A stretch of 64,000 nucleotides of DNA from Streptomyces peucetius. Its GTDB lineage: Bacteria > Actinomycetota > Actinomycetes > Streptomycetales > Streptomycetaceae. Every line of letters begins with the position of its first letter. The first letter of the stretch is position 1. Positions 53,196 to 63,539 of this stretch are shown here, piece after piece. The notes under the pieces were generated by a model that did not search any database, had not been told where the DNA came from, and saw only the letters and a program-made list of their open reading frames with translations. A program made the translations under genes and the position numbers. The DNA is taken from positions 7,068,001 to 7,132,000 of the forward strand of contig NZ_CP107567.1 of the NCBI RefSeq assembly GCF_025854275.1, in the 5' to 3' direction.

Positions 53196-53777
53196 ATGAC
53201 ACAGGCCTCCATCGCTCCGGGCGCCTTCACCGCCGCCCGCACCACCGAACGTCTCGACGCCCTGATCGCCGACGTCCGCGAGGCCGTCGGGCGCGGTCTG
53301 CCGCCCGACCTGACGGCGTATCTGGTCGGCGAGCGCCTCGCACCGCACCTCGGCGCCGCAGACCTGCTCACCGCCGAGCAGCGCGAGAGCGATCCCGCCC
53401 GCTACCGCCAGCACCTCCTGCACGCCGAGCACGACGGCAGCTTCTCCGTCGTCGCGCTCGTCTGGCTGCCCGGCCAGGGGACGTCCGTGCACGACCACGT
53501 CTCCTGGTGCACCACGGGCGTCCACGAGGGCCAGGAGCGCGAGCGGCGCTACCGGCTGGTCCCCGCCGCCGGCGCGGACGGCACCGCGCGGCTCGTCGCC
53601 ACCGCGGACGTGGTCAACGCACAGGGCGAGTTCTGCGGCTTCGCGCCGCCCGGGGACATCCACCGGGTGTGGAACGCCGGCCCCTCGGCGGCGATATCCC
53701 TGCACGTCTACGGGGCGGACATATCCCGCCTCGGCACCAGCGTCCGGCGGGTCTACGACCTGCCGGCCGACCGCTGA
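53196..53777 (+). CDS. Cysteine dioxygenase family protein
   Basis: A 193-residue cupin of the cysteine dioxygenase type I family. The iron ligands fit VHDHVSWCTTGVHEGQERER and the third His in PPGDIHRVWNAG; the Cys in SWC is near the position of the Cys-Tyr crosslink. It would oxidise cysteine or a related thiol to a sulfinate. ATG at 53196 is chosen because the frame before it is not conserved. The stop overlaps the next start by TGATG, so it is coupled to the exporter. Confidence 0.88.
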   Translation: MTQASIAPGAFTAARTTERLDALIADVREAVGRGLPPDLTAYLVGERLAPHLGAADLLTAEQRESDPARYRQHLLHAEHDGSFSVVALVWLPGQGTSVHDHVSWCTTGVHEGQERERRYRLVPAAGADGTARLVATADVVNAQGEFCGFAPPGDIHRVWNAGPSAAISLHVYGADISRLGTSVRRVYDLPADR

Positions 53778-54829
53778 TGGCGCTCCTGCGGGAGCGTCCG
53801 GCCGCCGCGGTCCGCCGCAGCGGCCCGCGGCGCACCCGGCGCCACGGGCTCGTGCTCGCGGTGGCCGGAGTCGCCCTCGCCTGGTCCGTGCACCGGCTGC
53901 TGCCCGCCGTTCCCATGCTCACCGCCGCCGTCGTGTTCGGTGTCGTCGCCGCCCATCTGCCCCGTCTGCGGGCGACCGTACGGGGAGCGGCGCGGCCGGG
54001 GCTGTCGTACGCCGCGAAGCGGCTGATGCGCGTCGGGATCGTGCTCCTCGGGCTGCAACTCGGCCTCGACGACGTACGCCGCCTGGGGTGGGCGACCGTG
54101 GCCATGGTGCTGGTCGTCGTGACGGCCACGCTGCTCGGGACCTGGTGGCTCGGGCGGCGGCTGGGCCTGCCGGGGGACCAGCCGCTGCTCGTGGCCACCG
54201 GGTACGCGATCTGCGGTGCCTCGGCGATCGGGGCGGTGAGCGAGGCGACGGACAGCGACGAGCGGGACGCGGCCACCGCCGTGGCGCTGGTGACCCTCTG
54301 CGGGACGCTCGCCATCGCGGTGCTTCCGCTGCTCCAGGGGCCGTTGGGGCTTGGCGACGCCGAGTTCGGCCGGTGGGCCGGGGCCAGCGTGCACGACGTC
54401 GGCCAGGTCGTCGCCACAGCGCAGACCGCCGGCGGCCCGGCGCTCGGCGAGGCCGTGCTGGTGAAGCTGATGCGGGTGGCGCTGCTCGCCCCGCTGGTCG
54501 CCGTCGTGGCGCTGTCCGTACGGCGCAGGCGCAGCGAGACGGCAGGGTCCCACGGCGCCGGGCGCGGGCGGACCCCGCTCGTGCCGCTGTTCGTCGTCGG
54601 CTTCCTCGCCGCGGTGGCCGTGCGCAGCACCGGGCTGCTGCCCGCCGCCGCGCTGGACGCCGCCCGCATCGCGCAGGAACTGCTGCTGGCCACCGCCCTG
54701 TTCGGGCTCGGCAGCGCCGTCCACCTGCCCTCGCTCGCCCGCACCGGCGGCCGTGTGGCCGCCCTCGGACTGGTCGCGTGGCTGGTGGTCGCGGGTGTGT
54801 CGTACGCCGGGGTACTGCTGACGGCCTGA
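53777..54829 (+). CDS. YeiH-family putative sulfate/sulfonate exporter
   Basis: A 350-residue membrane protein with about ten helices and the family motifs RVGIVLLGLQLGLDDVRRLG, ATGYAICGASAIGAVSEATD and WAGASVHDVGQVVATAQTAG. YeiH-type proteins are proposed to export sulfate or sulfonates. It overlaps the cysteine dioxygenase gene by one base. Together they suggest oxidation of cysteine sulfur followed by export of the oxidised product (inference). Confidence 0.9.
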   Translation: MALLRERPAAAVRRSGPRRTRRHGLVLAVAGVALAWSVHRLLPAVPMLTAAVVFGVVAAHLPRLRATVRGAARPGLSYAAKRLMRVGIVLLGLQLGLDDVRRLGWATVAMVLVVVTATLLGTWWLGRRLGLPGDQPLLVATGYAICGASAIGAVSEATDSDERDAATAVALVTLCGTLAIAVLPLLQGPLGLGDAEFGRWAGASVHDVGQVVATAQTAGGPALGEAVLVKLMRVALLAPLVAVVALSVRRRRSETAGSHGAGRGRTPLVPLFVVGFLAAVAVRSTGLLPAAALDAARIAQELLLATALFGLGSAVHLPSLARTGGRVAALGLVAWLVVAGVSYAGVLLTA

Positions 54830-54889
54830 TGAGCGCGACGTGAGCGCGGCCTCGCTGCGGTGCCCGGGACCGGGACTCCCATGGCTTCA

Positions 54890-54924
54890 CGATCACGGCC
54901 GTATGTGGGGTTGAGCCGTGATCG
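54890..54924. terminator. Terminator-like hairpin between convergent genes
   Basis: CGATCACGGC (54890-54899) and GCCGTGATCG (54915-54924) form a perfect 10-bp stem with a 15-base loop, between the exporter (plus) and the LuxR gene (minus). Likely a two-way terminator. The rest of this 245-base gap shows no gene. Confidence 0.7.
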
Positions 54925-55074
54925 GTCGGCATCCCGGCTGTCCCGGGCACGAGAGGGAAGTTAGGGCCGCCGGAGGGGCGCCGCCTATCCGGAACCGGAG
55001 ATGTACCTATACGCAAACAACCAGCCGGTGCGGACGACCACCGCCCCGCCCCTGCCCCGCACCCTCCCGCCGGG

Positions 55075-58062
55075 TCACTCCGGGCGCGGGGAGCGGGTGC
55101 GCGCAAGACTCTGCCGTGACTGCGACTCCAGCTTCCGCCGGGCCCTGGACACGTGCTGCTCCACCGTACGCGGCGACAGATGCAGCGTCGCCGCGATCTC
55201 CCGGTTGGTGAGGCCGGTCGCCGCAAGGTCGGCCACCTCCTGCTCGCGCGGCGACAGTTGGTCCCCGTAGCTGGGACGGCCGCGCGGCCGTTGCTCCTCG
55301 GAGGGCTGGTGCGACCGCAGCTCGGCCCGGATGCGGGCGGCGTCCCAGACCGCGCCCAGCTCGGTCAACTGCTCGACGCACGAGCTCAGTTCGGCGACAG
55401 CGGCAGCCGTGTCGGTCCCCGCCGCCAACCGGCAGCGGGCGGCCCCCTCGGTGGCCAGGACCGTCGCGTACGGGCGCGGGAGGCCCGCGTAGCGGATGGC
55501 CGCGCGGCGGTACAGCTCAGCGGCCTCCCGCTGGTCGCCGTCCGCCTCGGCGAGCAGCGCGCGGCACCAGTTCAGCGCCGCCGACGACGCGGGCGCCTGC
55601 CGCCCCTCGAGCCCCACCTCGTACTCGAGGACCATGCCGTGCGCCGTGTCCCGCCGGCCGGCGCGCAGCGTCGCGTCGACCGCCCAGGGCGCGAGTTCGG
55701 CAGCCCACACCCAGACGCCCTTGTCCCTGATCCTGTCCCATGCCATCGACGCCTCCGCCACGGCGGACTCGACGTCGTCGCGGACCAGCGCCATACGGAT
55801 CAGCGCACCCGAGGCGGTGGCCACATGCGGTACGGCGGAGCCGTTCGTCTCCCGCGTGCCCTCACCGGCCAGCCATGCCGTCGCCTGCTGCCACTCGCCC
55901 CTCGACAGTGCCATCAGCCCCAGCACCGTGCGGCCGTCGACGCCCTGGCCCGGCATGGTGTCGGCCTCCGCCACGAACGCGCGTGCCCGGGCGGGCAGTT
56001 CGGACCAGTTGCCCTCGGCCCAGTCGAGCAGCAGCAGGGTGCCCCGGGCGCCCTGTTCGACGTACGAGGCCCCGCTGCGGGTCGCCAGTTCCACACCTTC
56101 GGCGAGCAGCTCGCGCGCGGGGCCGAGCTGGCCGAGCCAGAGCGCGCCGTCCGCCGCGTTGCACAGGCCACGGGCGACGTGCTGACGGCAGGCGGGGTCC
56201 TCCGTCTCCCTCGGCAGCTGCTCCAGCACCTGCCAGGCCCCCGGATCCCCGATGTACATCAGCGTGCCGGCCCGGTTGGCGGCGACCGCCGTGGCCGCCT
56301 CCTCGTTGCCGCTGTCCGCGCCGGCCTTCTCCGCGCGCTCCAGCCAGTACATGTTCCGTTCCAGCGGGACCGTCGACAGCAGGGGCATGGCCAGCGCCGC
56401 CATGGCCCTGGCCGCCATCAGCGGGCGTTCCTGCAGCTCCTCCACCGCCTGCTGGAGCTCCAGCCAGCCCTGCATGCCGGCGACCGCCTGGTTGCAGAGC
56501 AGCAGCCCCAGGTCGAGCCGGATCTGGCCGCGCACGGCGGCGGGCAGGGACTGCTCGTCGAGAATCTGCCGCAGCACCGTCACCGTCTGGTCGCTGCGCA
56601 GTCCCAGTACCGCACTGTGCGCCAGCAGCGGCGCGAGCCTGGCCCGGGCGGCGAGCGGCACCGTGGGACGGGACAGGGTCCGCTCGAGAAGGTCGATCGC
56701 GGCCTGGTGATCGCCCTCGGCCGCGCACTGCAGCGCCGCGTGCTCGACGGCCCGCAGCCACGCCTTCACCTGGCCGCCGTGGCGGCGGTGCCGGGCCAGT
56801 GGCACCCACGGCACCGGATGCCGGCGGCCGAGCGCGGCGGCGGCCCTGCGGTGCATCTCCCGCCGGACCGGGCCGGGAACCTGCCCGTACACGGCCGCCG
56901 CCGCCATCGGGACGAAGAACCCGTACCGCCCCTCGCCGTCCTCCCGCAGCACACCCGCGCGCAGCGCGTCGACGAGGGCGTCCCGTCCCTCCTCGACGGT
57001 CAGGCCGGCCACGGCGGACAGTTCCTCGCTCTCCACCGGCTCGTCGAGCACGGCGGCGGCCCAGGCGACGGGCCGTATGCGCTCCCGCAGTGCCGCGGTC
57101 CGGCCGAGGGCCAGTTCCGCGAGGCGGGGCGGCACGCCCGCCGCGTCCAGGTCCCTGACCGAGAAGCGCTCCCGGCCGTCGCCCGACTCGCTCAGCAGCC
57201 CGACGACATCGGCGACGACCTGCGGCACTCCGCCGGAGCGTTCGACGATCCGCGTGATCAGGTCCGAGGGGCAGCGGCTCTCACCCAGCCCATCGGCCAC
57301 CAGCGCACGGACCTGCCCGGCGTCGAGCGGGGCGAGCCGCAGCCGCAGGACCGTGAGGCACGCGGGGAAGTGGGCGCCCCTGCCGAGCGCCAGACCGGGC
57401 TCCGGCAGCTCTTCGGGGCGGTACGTCACGACGGCGGTGAGCCCGTCCGGCGGCCGGTCCACGAGCCTGCGCAGCAGATCGAGCGCGGCGCCGTCGGCAC
57501 GGTGGGCGTCCTCCGCGACGAGGAGGAACCGCTCGCCCCTTTCGCCCCGTTCGAGCAGCGGGGCGAGGGCGGCGGACAGCCCGGCGGCCCGCGCGTCCGT
57601 GGCCGGCGGAGCTGTCGTCCGCGGATGGGCGGGCTGCGGACCGGCGGGCTGGGGACCGGCGGGCCGCTCGTCGGTGGCACGCTCGTCGAGGGCACGCTCG
57701 TCGGCGGCGTGCGGATCGGACGCGCGTGGATCATCGGCCTGCGCGGCCCGCGGATCCGTGGCGGCGGAGGAGGCCGGCGCCGCCGCACGGCGCGCCCGCG
57801 CGCCGCCCGTGGCCGGCGGCGCCGCGGCGGCCTGGGGGCGGCAGACCGTGACTCCGTACGACGAGAACGAGACGGTCACGCTGTGTACGGACTGGTTCAC
57901 GGCGGTCGCGACGAGCCGGCTCGCCAGCCGGGTCTTGCCCGTCCCCGCCGCCCCCTCGACCAGCAGCAGCGCGGGACCGCCCGGACCGGACCTTCGAGCG
58001 GGTGGCGCGGACAGTGCCCGCTGCAGCCATCGGTCCGCCGCCTCGTCACTCGACGTGTCCAC
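55075..58062 (-). CDS. Large ATP-binding LuxR-family (LAL) regulator
   Basis: A 995-residue regulator. Walker A is LLVEGAAGTGKTRLAS (about 34-49); a Walker-B-like FLLVAEDAHRADGAALDLL is near 185. A low-complexity insert rich in Asp, Glu, Pro and Ala (about 95-160) separates them. The middle is a helical TPR-like array. The C-terminal LuxR HTH is SPREQEVADLAATGLTNREI then HLSPRTVEQHVSRARRKL. GTG at 58062 has AGGAG 9 bases upstream. LAL regulators usually activate nearby secondary metabolite or sugar genes; the target here is unknown. The divergent HATPase gene is 205 bases away. Confidence 0.93.
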   Translation of the reverse strand: MDTSSDEAADRWLQRALSAPPARRSGPGGPALLLVEGAAGTGKTRLASRLVATAVNQSVHSVTVSFSSYGVTVCRPQAAAAPPATGGARARRAAAPASSAATDPRAAQADDPRASDPHAADERALDERATDERPAGPQPAGPQPAHPRTTAPPATDARAAGLSAALAPLLERGERGERFLLVAEDAHRADGAALDLLRRLVDRPPDGLTAVVTYRPEELPEPGLALGRGAHFPACLTVLRLRLAPLDAGQVRALVADGLGESRCPSDLITRIVERSGGVPQVVADVVGLLSESGDGRERFSVRDLDAAGVPPRLAELALGRTAALRERIRPVAWAAAVLDEPVESEELSAVAGLTVEEGRDALVDALRAGVLREDGEGRYGFFVPMAAAAVYGQVPGPVRREMHRRAAAALGRRHPVPWVPLARHRRHGGQVKAWLRAVEHAALQCAAEGDHQAAIDLLERTLSRPTVPLAARARLAPLLAHSAVLGLRSDQTVTVLRQILDEQSLPAAVRGQIRLDLGLLLCNQAVAGMQGWLELQQAVEELQERPLMAARAMAALAMPLLSTVPLERNMYWLERAEKAGADSGNEEAATAVAANRAGTLMYIGDPGAWQVLEQLPRETEDPACRQHVARGLCNAADGALWLGQLGPARELLAEGVELATRSGASYVEQGARGTLLLLDWAEGNWSELPARARAFVAEADTMPGQGVDGRTVLGLMALSRGEWQQATAWLAGEGTRETNGSAVPHVATASGALIRMALVRDDVESAVAEASMAWDRIRDKGVWVWAAELAPWAVDATLRAGRRDTAHGMVLEYEVGLEGRQAPASSAALNWCRALLAEADGDQREAAELYRRAAIRYAGLPRPYATVLATEGAARCRLAAGTDTAAAVAELSSCVEQLTELGAVWDAARIRAELRSHQPSEEQRPRGRPSYGDQLSPREQEVADLAATGLTNREIAATLHLSPRTVEQHVSRARRKLESQSRQSLARTRSPRPE

Positions 58063-58267
58063 CGAATCACTCTCCTAGGTGTTTCCCAGGCATTTCGATT
58101 CTTTGCGTATACGGGTTTCAGTGTCCCTGATTGAACGCGAGGTGTCCGAATACGAATGTTGAGGTGCCGCAGAAGATCTGCATGGCTTTCGACGGCCCGG
58201 TGAGACCAACGCTCGCGGCCGCTGGACCTGAGTCAGGGCGACACCGCCCGACCGAACAGGAGCCCAA

Positions 58268-58774
58268 GTGATTGCCATAGAACGTGCCCCGAGCCCCGCC
58301 CCCCGGCGGGCCGGGCCCACCTCCACGCTGCGAAGCCTGGCCCACTGCGCCATGCCGGCTTCGCCGGAGGCCGCGCGCGCACTACGGCGCTTCGCCCGGG
58401 CAGCCGCACGCCGATGGCGGCTGGCCGAGCACTTCGACGAGGCACTGTCCGTCATCGTCACCGAACTGGTCACCAATGTGGTGCTGCACAGCGGCAGCCC
58501 CTGGGTGTCCACGGTGATCAGCGTCCGTGAGGACGCGCTGACGGTCGAGGTCATGGACGGAGGCTGCTGGAAACACCGGGTGAGCCGCCGGCAGGAACCG
58601 CTCGACGCGGACGTCCCCTGCGGGCGTGGGCTGCGCCTGGTCGACGCCTACGCGACGCGAACCGTGACCCACCGGATGGAGCGGGGCAGCGCGGTGCTCG
58701 CGGAGATCGCGCTCCACGGAACGCCGCCGCCGGTCGTGCGCGACCCGATGCACGCGCTCGACCCGTATCTGTGA
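58268..58774 (+). CDS. HATPase_c_2-type ATP-binding protein (anti-sigma-like)
   Basis: A 168-residue GHKL protein: N-box FDEALSVIVTELVTNVVLHS, LTVEVMDGGCWKH and the ATP lid CGRGLRLVDAYATR. GTG with AGGAG about 5 bases upstream. It may act as an anti-sigma kinase; no partner is next to it. It is divergent from the LuxR gene. Confidence 0.87.
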   Translation: MIAIERAPSPAPRRAGPTSTLRSLAHCAMPASPEAARALRRFARAAARRWRLAEHFDEALSVIVTELVTNVVLHSGSPWVSTVISVREDALTVEVMDGGCWKHRVSRRQEPLDADVPCGRGLRLVDAYATRTVTHRMERGSAVLAEIALHGTPPPVVRDPMHALDPYL

Positions 58775-59087
58775 CTCCGCCGGAGCGGCCCGGCGCTACG
58801 GGGCGCTGGCCCCGTACCGGCCACGGGCCGTCGGGTCTTCCCGGCCAGGGACGGCCTGGACCGTCCGGCCAGGGACCGCCCGGCCTGTCCGGCCACGGGC
58901 CGTCCGGCCCGCCCCGGCGAGAGGATGCCGGGTACACCCAGCCAGTGACCGCCTGAGGCCGTCCGGCCGGGGATCGCCTTGCCCGTCCGGCCAGAGGCCG
59001 CCGGGCATGTGCCGTCGAGCCGCTCCGACCACGTCGGAGAGGAGCCGCCCCGACCACGTCGGAGCGGCCCCGCCGCGAGAGGACCGC
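58775..59087. repeat. GC-rich region of imperfect short repeats between convergent genes
   Basis: This 313-base gap between the HATPase gene and xylA has many imperfect copies of CCGTCCGGCCAGGGAC and GGCCACGGGCCGTC, in both orientations, and later two copies of CGACCACGTCGGAG. It can fold into several hairpins and may end both transcripts. No gene was seen. Confidence 0.6.
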
Positions 59088-60425
<1,338 letters not shown>

Positions 60426-61910
60426 ATGCCTGCGAACGCGGTCGTCATCGGGGTGGACAGCTCCACTCAGTCCACAAAGGCGGCGTTCACCGACGCCGCG
60501 ACCGGGCAGCTCCTCGCCGTCGGCAGGGCACCCCACCGGGTGACCGGCGAGGCGGGCGCGCGGGAGACCGACCCCGAGGTGTGGTGGGCGGCGCTCGCCG
60601 AGGCCGTCTCCGCCGGCCTCAAGGAACTGGACGGACTCGGCGTCAGGGCGACCGCCGTCACCGGCATCGCGGTCGCCGGACAGCAGCACGGGCTCGTCGT
60701 CCTCGACCGCGCCGGTGCGCCCCTGCGGCCGGCACTGCTGTGGAACGACACCCGCTCCGCCCCGCAGGCCGCCGCACTGACCGAGGCGCTCGGCGGCCCC
60801 GACGCCTGGACCGCCCGCACCGGCTCCGTGCCCGTCGCCTCCATGACGGCCGCCAAGTGGCAGTGGCTCCGGGAGAACGACCCCGCCGCCGCGGCCGCCG
60901 CCGCGGCGGTGCGTCTGCCGCACGACTTCCTCACCGAACGCCTCGCGGGCGTCGCCGCCACCGACCCCGGCGACGCGTCGGGCACCTGCTGGTACTCGAC
61001 CGCGACCGGCGCCTACGACCCCGAGCTGCTGGACCTCGTCGGCCTCGACGCCGCACTGCTGCCGCCCGTCGCCCCCACCGGCGGCGCGCGCGTCGGCTCG
61101 CTCACCGCCGCTGCCGCCGGGCGGCTCGGACTGCCCGCCGGGATCGCCGTCGCCGCCGGAACGGGCGACAACATGGCCGCGGCGGTCGGACTCGGCCTCG
61201 GCGGGGCGGGACTGCTCGACCATCCGGTGCTCAGCCTCGGCACGTCCGGGACGGTGTTCGCCGCGACCCGTACCCGACCCGCCTCCGCCGCGCTCGCCGG
61301 GTTCGCGGCGGCGGACGGCACGTACCTGCCGCTCGCCTGCACCCTCAACTGCACGCTCGCCGTCGACAAGGTCGCGTCCCTGCTGGGCCTGGACCGGGAG
61401 GCCGCAGAGGCGGGCGGCGAGGTGGTCCTGCTGCCGTACCTCGACGGCGAACGCACCCCGGACCTGCCGGGTGCCTCCGGCCTGCTCACCGGACTCCGGC
61501 ACTCGACGACCCGTCAGCAGATCCTCGGCGCGGCCTACGAGGGCGCCGCCGTGACCGTGCTGCGCGCCCTCGACGAAGTGCTGCGCGCCTGCGGCCAGGA
61601 CCCGGCCGCACCGGACACGGCGGCCCGCCCGCTCCGGCTCGTCGGCGGCGGGGCGAACGGCCGCCACTGGGTCGAGACCGTCCGCCGTCTCTCGGGCCGC
61701 CCGCTCCTCATCCCGTCCAGCGGCGAACTCGTGTCCCTGGGCGCGGCGGCACTCGCCGCTGCCGCGGCGACCGGGCACGACGCGGTGGCCCTGGCCGCCG
61801 GCTGGGGAGCGGCGGCGGGGACGGAGCTGCCGGCGGTGGAGCGCGACATGGAGACGTGGGAGCGGGTGTCCGCCGCGGTGGAGCGGGCGAGCGAGGCGCG
61901 GGTGGGTTGA
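60426..61910 (+). CDS. xylB: Xylulokinase
   Basis: A 494-residue FGGY-family kinase. N-terminal phosphate loop GVDSSTQSTKAAF, substrate part GIAVAGQQHGLVVLD and LLWNDTRS, catalytic Asp in AGTGDNMAAAVG and SLGTSGTVFA, and the C-terminal LVGGGANGRHWVETV. It phosphorylates xylulose made by xylA. ATG with GAGAGGTG about 6 bases upstream. The 3' end lies in a 42-base tandem repeat. Confidence 0.95.
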   Translation: MPANAVVIGVDSSTQSTKAAFTDAATGQLLAVGRAPHRVTGEAGARETDPEVWWAALAEAVSAGLKELDGLGVRATAVTGIAVAGQQHGLVVLDRAGAPLRPALLWNDTRSAPQAAALTEALGGPDAWTARTGSVPVASMTAAKWQWLRENDPAAAAAAAAVRLPHDFLTERLAGVAATDPGDASGTCWYSTATGAYDPELLDLVGLDAALLPPVAPTGGARVGSLTAAAAGRLGLPAGIAVAAGTGDNMAAAVGLGLGGAGLLDHPVLSLGTSGTVFAATRTRPASAALAGFAAADGTYLPLACTLNCTLAVDKVASLLGLDREAAEAGGEVVLLPYLDGERTPDLPGASGLLTGLRHSTTRQQILGAAYEGAAVTVLRALDEVLRACGQDPAAPDTAARPLRLVGGGANGRHWVETVRRLSGRPLLIPSSGELVSLGAAALAAAAATGHDAVALAAGWGAAAGTELPAVERDMETWERVSAAVERASEARVG

Positions 61911-61990
61911 GGAGGAGTGGCTGCGGCGGTCCGCGGGGCGCGGGTGGGTTGAGGAGGAGTGGCTGCGGCGGTCCGCGGGGCGCGGGTGGC
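61897..61990. repeat. 42-base tandem repeat across the xylB stop
   Basis: Two full copies (61897-61938 and 61939-61980) of a 42-base unit that starts CGCGGGTGGGTTGAGGAGG, plus a 10-base partial third. The first copy contains the xylB stop, so the copy number can change without altering the protein. The remainder of the gap to 62134 shows no gene. Confidence 0.85.
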
Positions 61991-62134
61991 TGTGGAGTTG
62001 AGCCAGTGGGGCGGTCCGCGAGGCGCGAGTTGAGCCGACGGGGCGCGGTTGGGCCGGCGCGGGGCGGGCGACGCCCGCGGCCCCTTCGCGTGACCGCGTG
62101 ACCGTGCGTACGCGCCGACGGAGGTCCCGCGGGG

Positions 62135-63409
62135 TCAGTGCGCGGCGCGCGGCGCGTAGGCCACCGGGTCCGTGAGCACGTCCTGGACGACGAGGGCCGC
62201 CGCACCGCGCGCCGCGTCGGCGGCCGGGGAGGACGCGCGCACCCGGGAGCCCGCCGCCGGCCAGAGACCGGAGACCACACGTGTCTCCAACTCCGCGCCC
62301 ACCGGCGGGGCCAGCCACGGCAGCAGCGGACGGTAGATGCCGCCGAGCACGACCGCGTCCGGGTCGAAGAGATTCACCGCACCGGACAGGGCACGGCCCA
62401 GCGCACGCCCGGCCCCGGCCAGCGCCGCCAGCGCGGCGGAGTCACCCTCGCGGGCACGGCGTTCCAGCTCGGCCACGCCGGAGGCGCCGGAGAGCTCGTC
62501 GAGGCCGGCCGCCCGCAGCAACGCCGACTGGCCCGCGTACTGCTCCAGGCAGCCGCGTGATCCGCAGCGGCAGCGGGGGCCGTCGTCGGAGACGGACACA
62601 TGGCCGATCTCGCCCGCGAACCCGTTCGCACCGCGCAGCAGTTCGCCGCCCAGCACCAGCGCGCCGCCGACCCCGATCTCACCCGTCAGGTACAGGAAGC
62701 TCCGTACGTCCCCGAGGCCGCCGAACCACAACTCGGCCAGCGCCGCCAGGTTCGCCTCGTTCTCCGAACGCACCGGCAGCGCCGGCTCCTCGGGCCGCAG
62801 CGCGGCCAGTGCCCGCTCGAACGGCGCCTCGGCGGGGACGGCCGTCCAGCCGAGGTTCGGCGCCTGGAGGACCGAACCGCCGGAGACCAGGCCCGGCAGG
62901 GCCAGCTCCGCGCCGACCGGCCACAGCTCCTGCTCCGCGGCCGACCCGAGCGCCCGGGCCGCGATCCGCGCGGCCCGGCCGAACACCTCGGCCGGTGCGG
63001 CGCCCCGGTTGTCCAGATGCTCCACGAGCCGCACCCGGTCGGTGCCGGCGAGGTCGACGACACACACCGACACATAGTCGACGTTGATCTCGACGCCGAT
63101 GCCCGCGACTCCCGTGCGGGCGATCTTCAGCACCGTACCCGGGCGGCCGGCCTGGCCGCTGAACGTCTTGCCCGACTCGGACAGGAAGCCGCTTTCGAGC
63201 AGCTGCTCGACCAGGGAGGAGACGGCGGCACGGGTCAGCCCCACGCGGGCGGCGACGCCGGCGCGCGTGGCCTCGACCTGGTCGTGGACCGCCCGCAGCA
63301 CCAGGCTGAGATTGTGCCGGCGCACCGTCTCGCGGTCGGCCTTCGTGCCCAGGGGGGCGCGTCGGGCCTCCGCGGGCGTGCGGGCGCTGCCTGATTGATT
63401 GCCGTTCAT
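62135..63409 (-). CDS. ROK-family transcriptional regulator (XylR-like)
   Basis: A 424-residue ROK regulator. The N-terminal winged HTH is VAARVGLTRAAVSSLVEQLL followed by LSESGKTFSGQAGRPG. The sugar-kinase-like domain has GIGVEINVDYVSV and the ROK zinc site with GFAGEIGHVSV and CRCGSRGCLEQYAG. Its place beside xylA and xylB and its family suggest the xylose repressor, released by xylose. The ATG at 63409 has only a weak GGCGG site. Confidence 0.9.
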   Translation of the reverse strand: MNGNQSGSARTPAEARRAPLGTKADRETVRRHNLSLVLRAVHDQVEATRAGVAARVGLTRAAVSSLVEQLLESGFLSESGKTFSGQAGRPGTVLKIARTGVAGIGVEINVDYVSVCVVDLAGTDRVRLVEHLDNRGAAPAEVFGRAARIAARALGSAAEQELWPVGAELALPGLVSGGSVLQAPNLGWTAVPAEAPFERALAALRPEEPALPVRSENEANLAALAELWFGGLGDVRSFLYLTGEIGVGGALVLGGELLRGANGFAGEIGHVSVSDDGPRCRCGSRGCLEQYAGQSALLRAAGLDELSGASGVAELERRAREGDSAALAALAGAGRALGRALSGAVNLFDPDAVVLGGIYRPLLPWLAPPVGAELETRVVSGLWPAAGSRVRASSPAADAARGAAALVVQDVLTDPVAYAPRAAH

Positions 63410-63539
63410 ATTGCCGCCGAGCCTATGGGATGGCGTCGGGCCGCATCGCTGCGGCTTCCCGAACCGGGGCACGTCCCGCGGCGGGGGACGGCGTCGCGGT
63501 GGTGCGGGCGGGCGGCGCCTGCGGCGGGCTTGTCCCCTC

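Noticed and set aside
55001..55270. Small plus-strand gene before the LuxR 3' end
   Set aside because: It is Arg/Pro-rich and opposite the LuxR HTH; no ribosome site or homologous feature.
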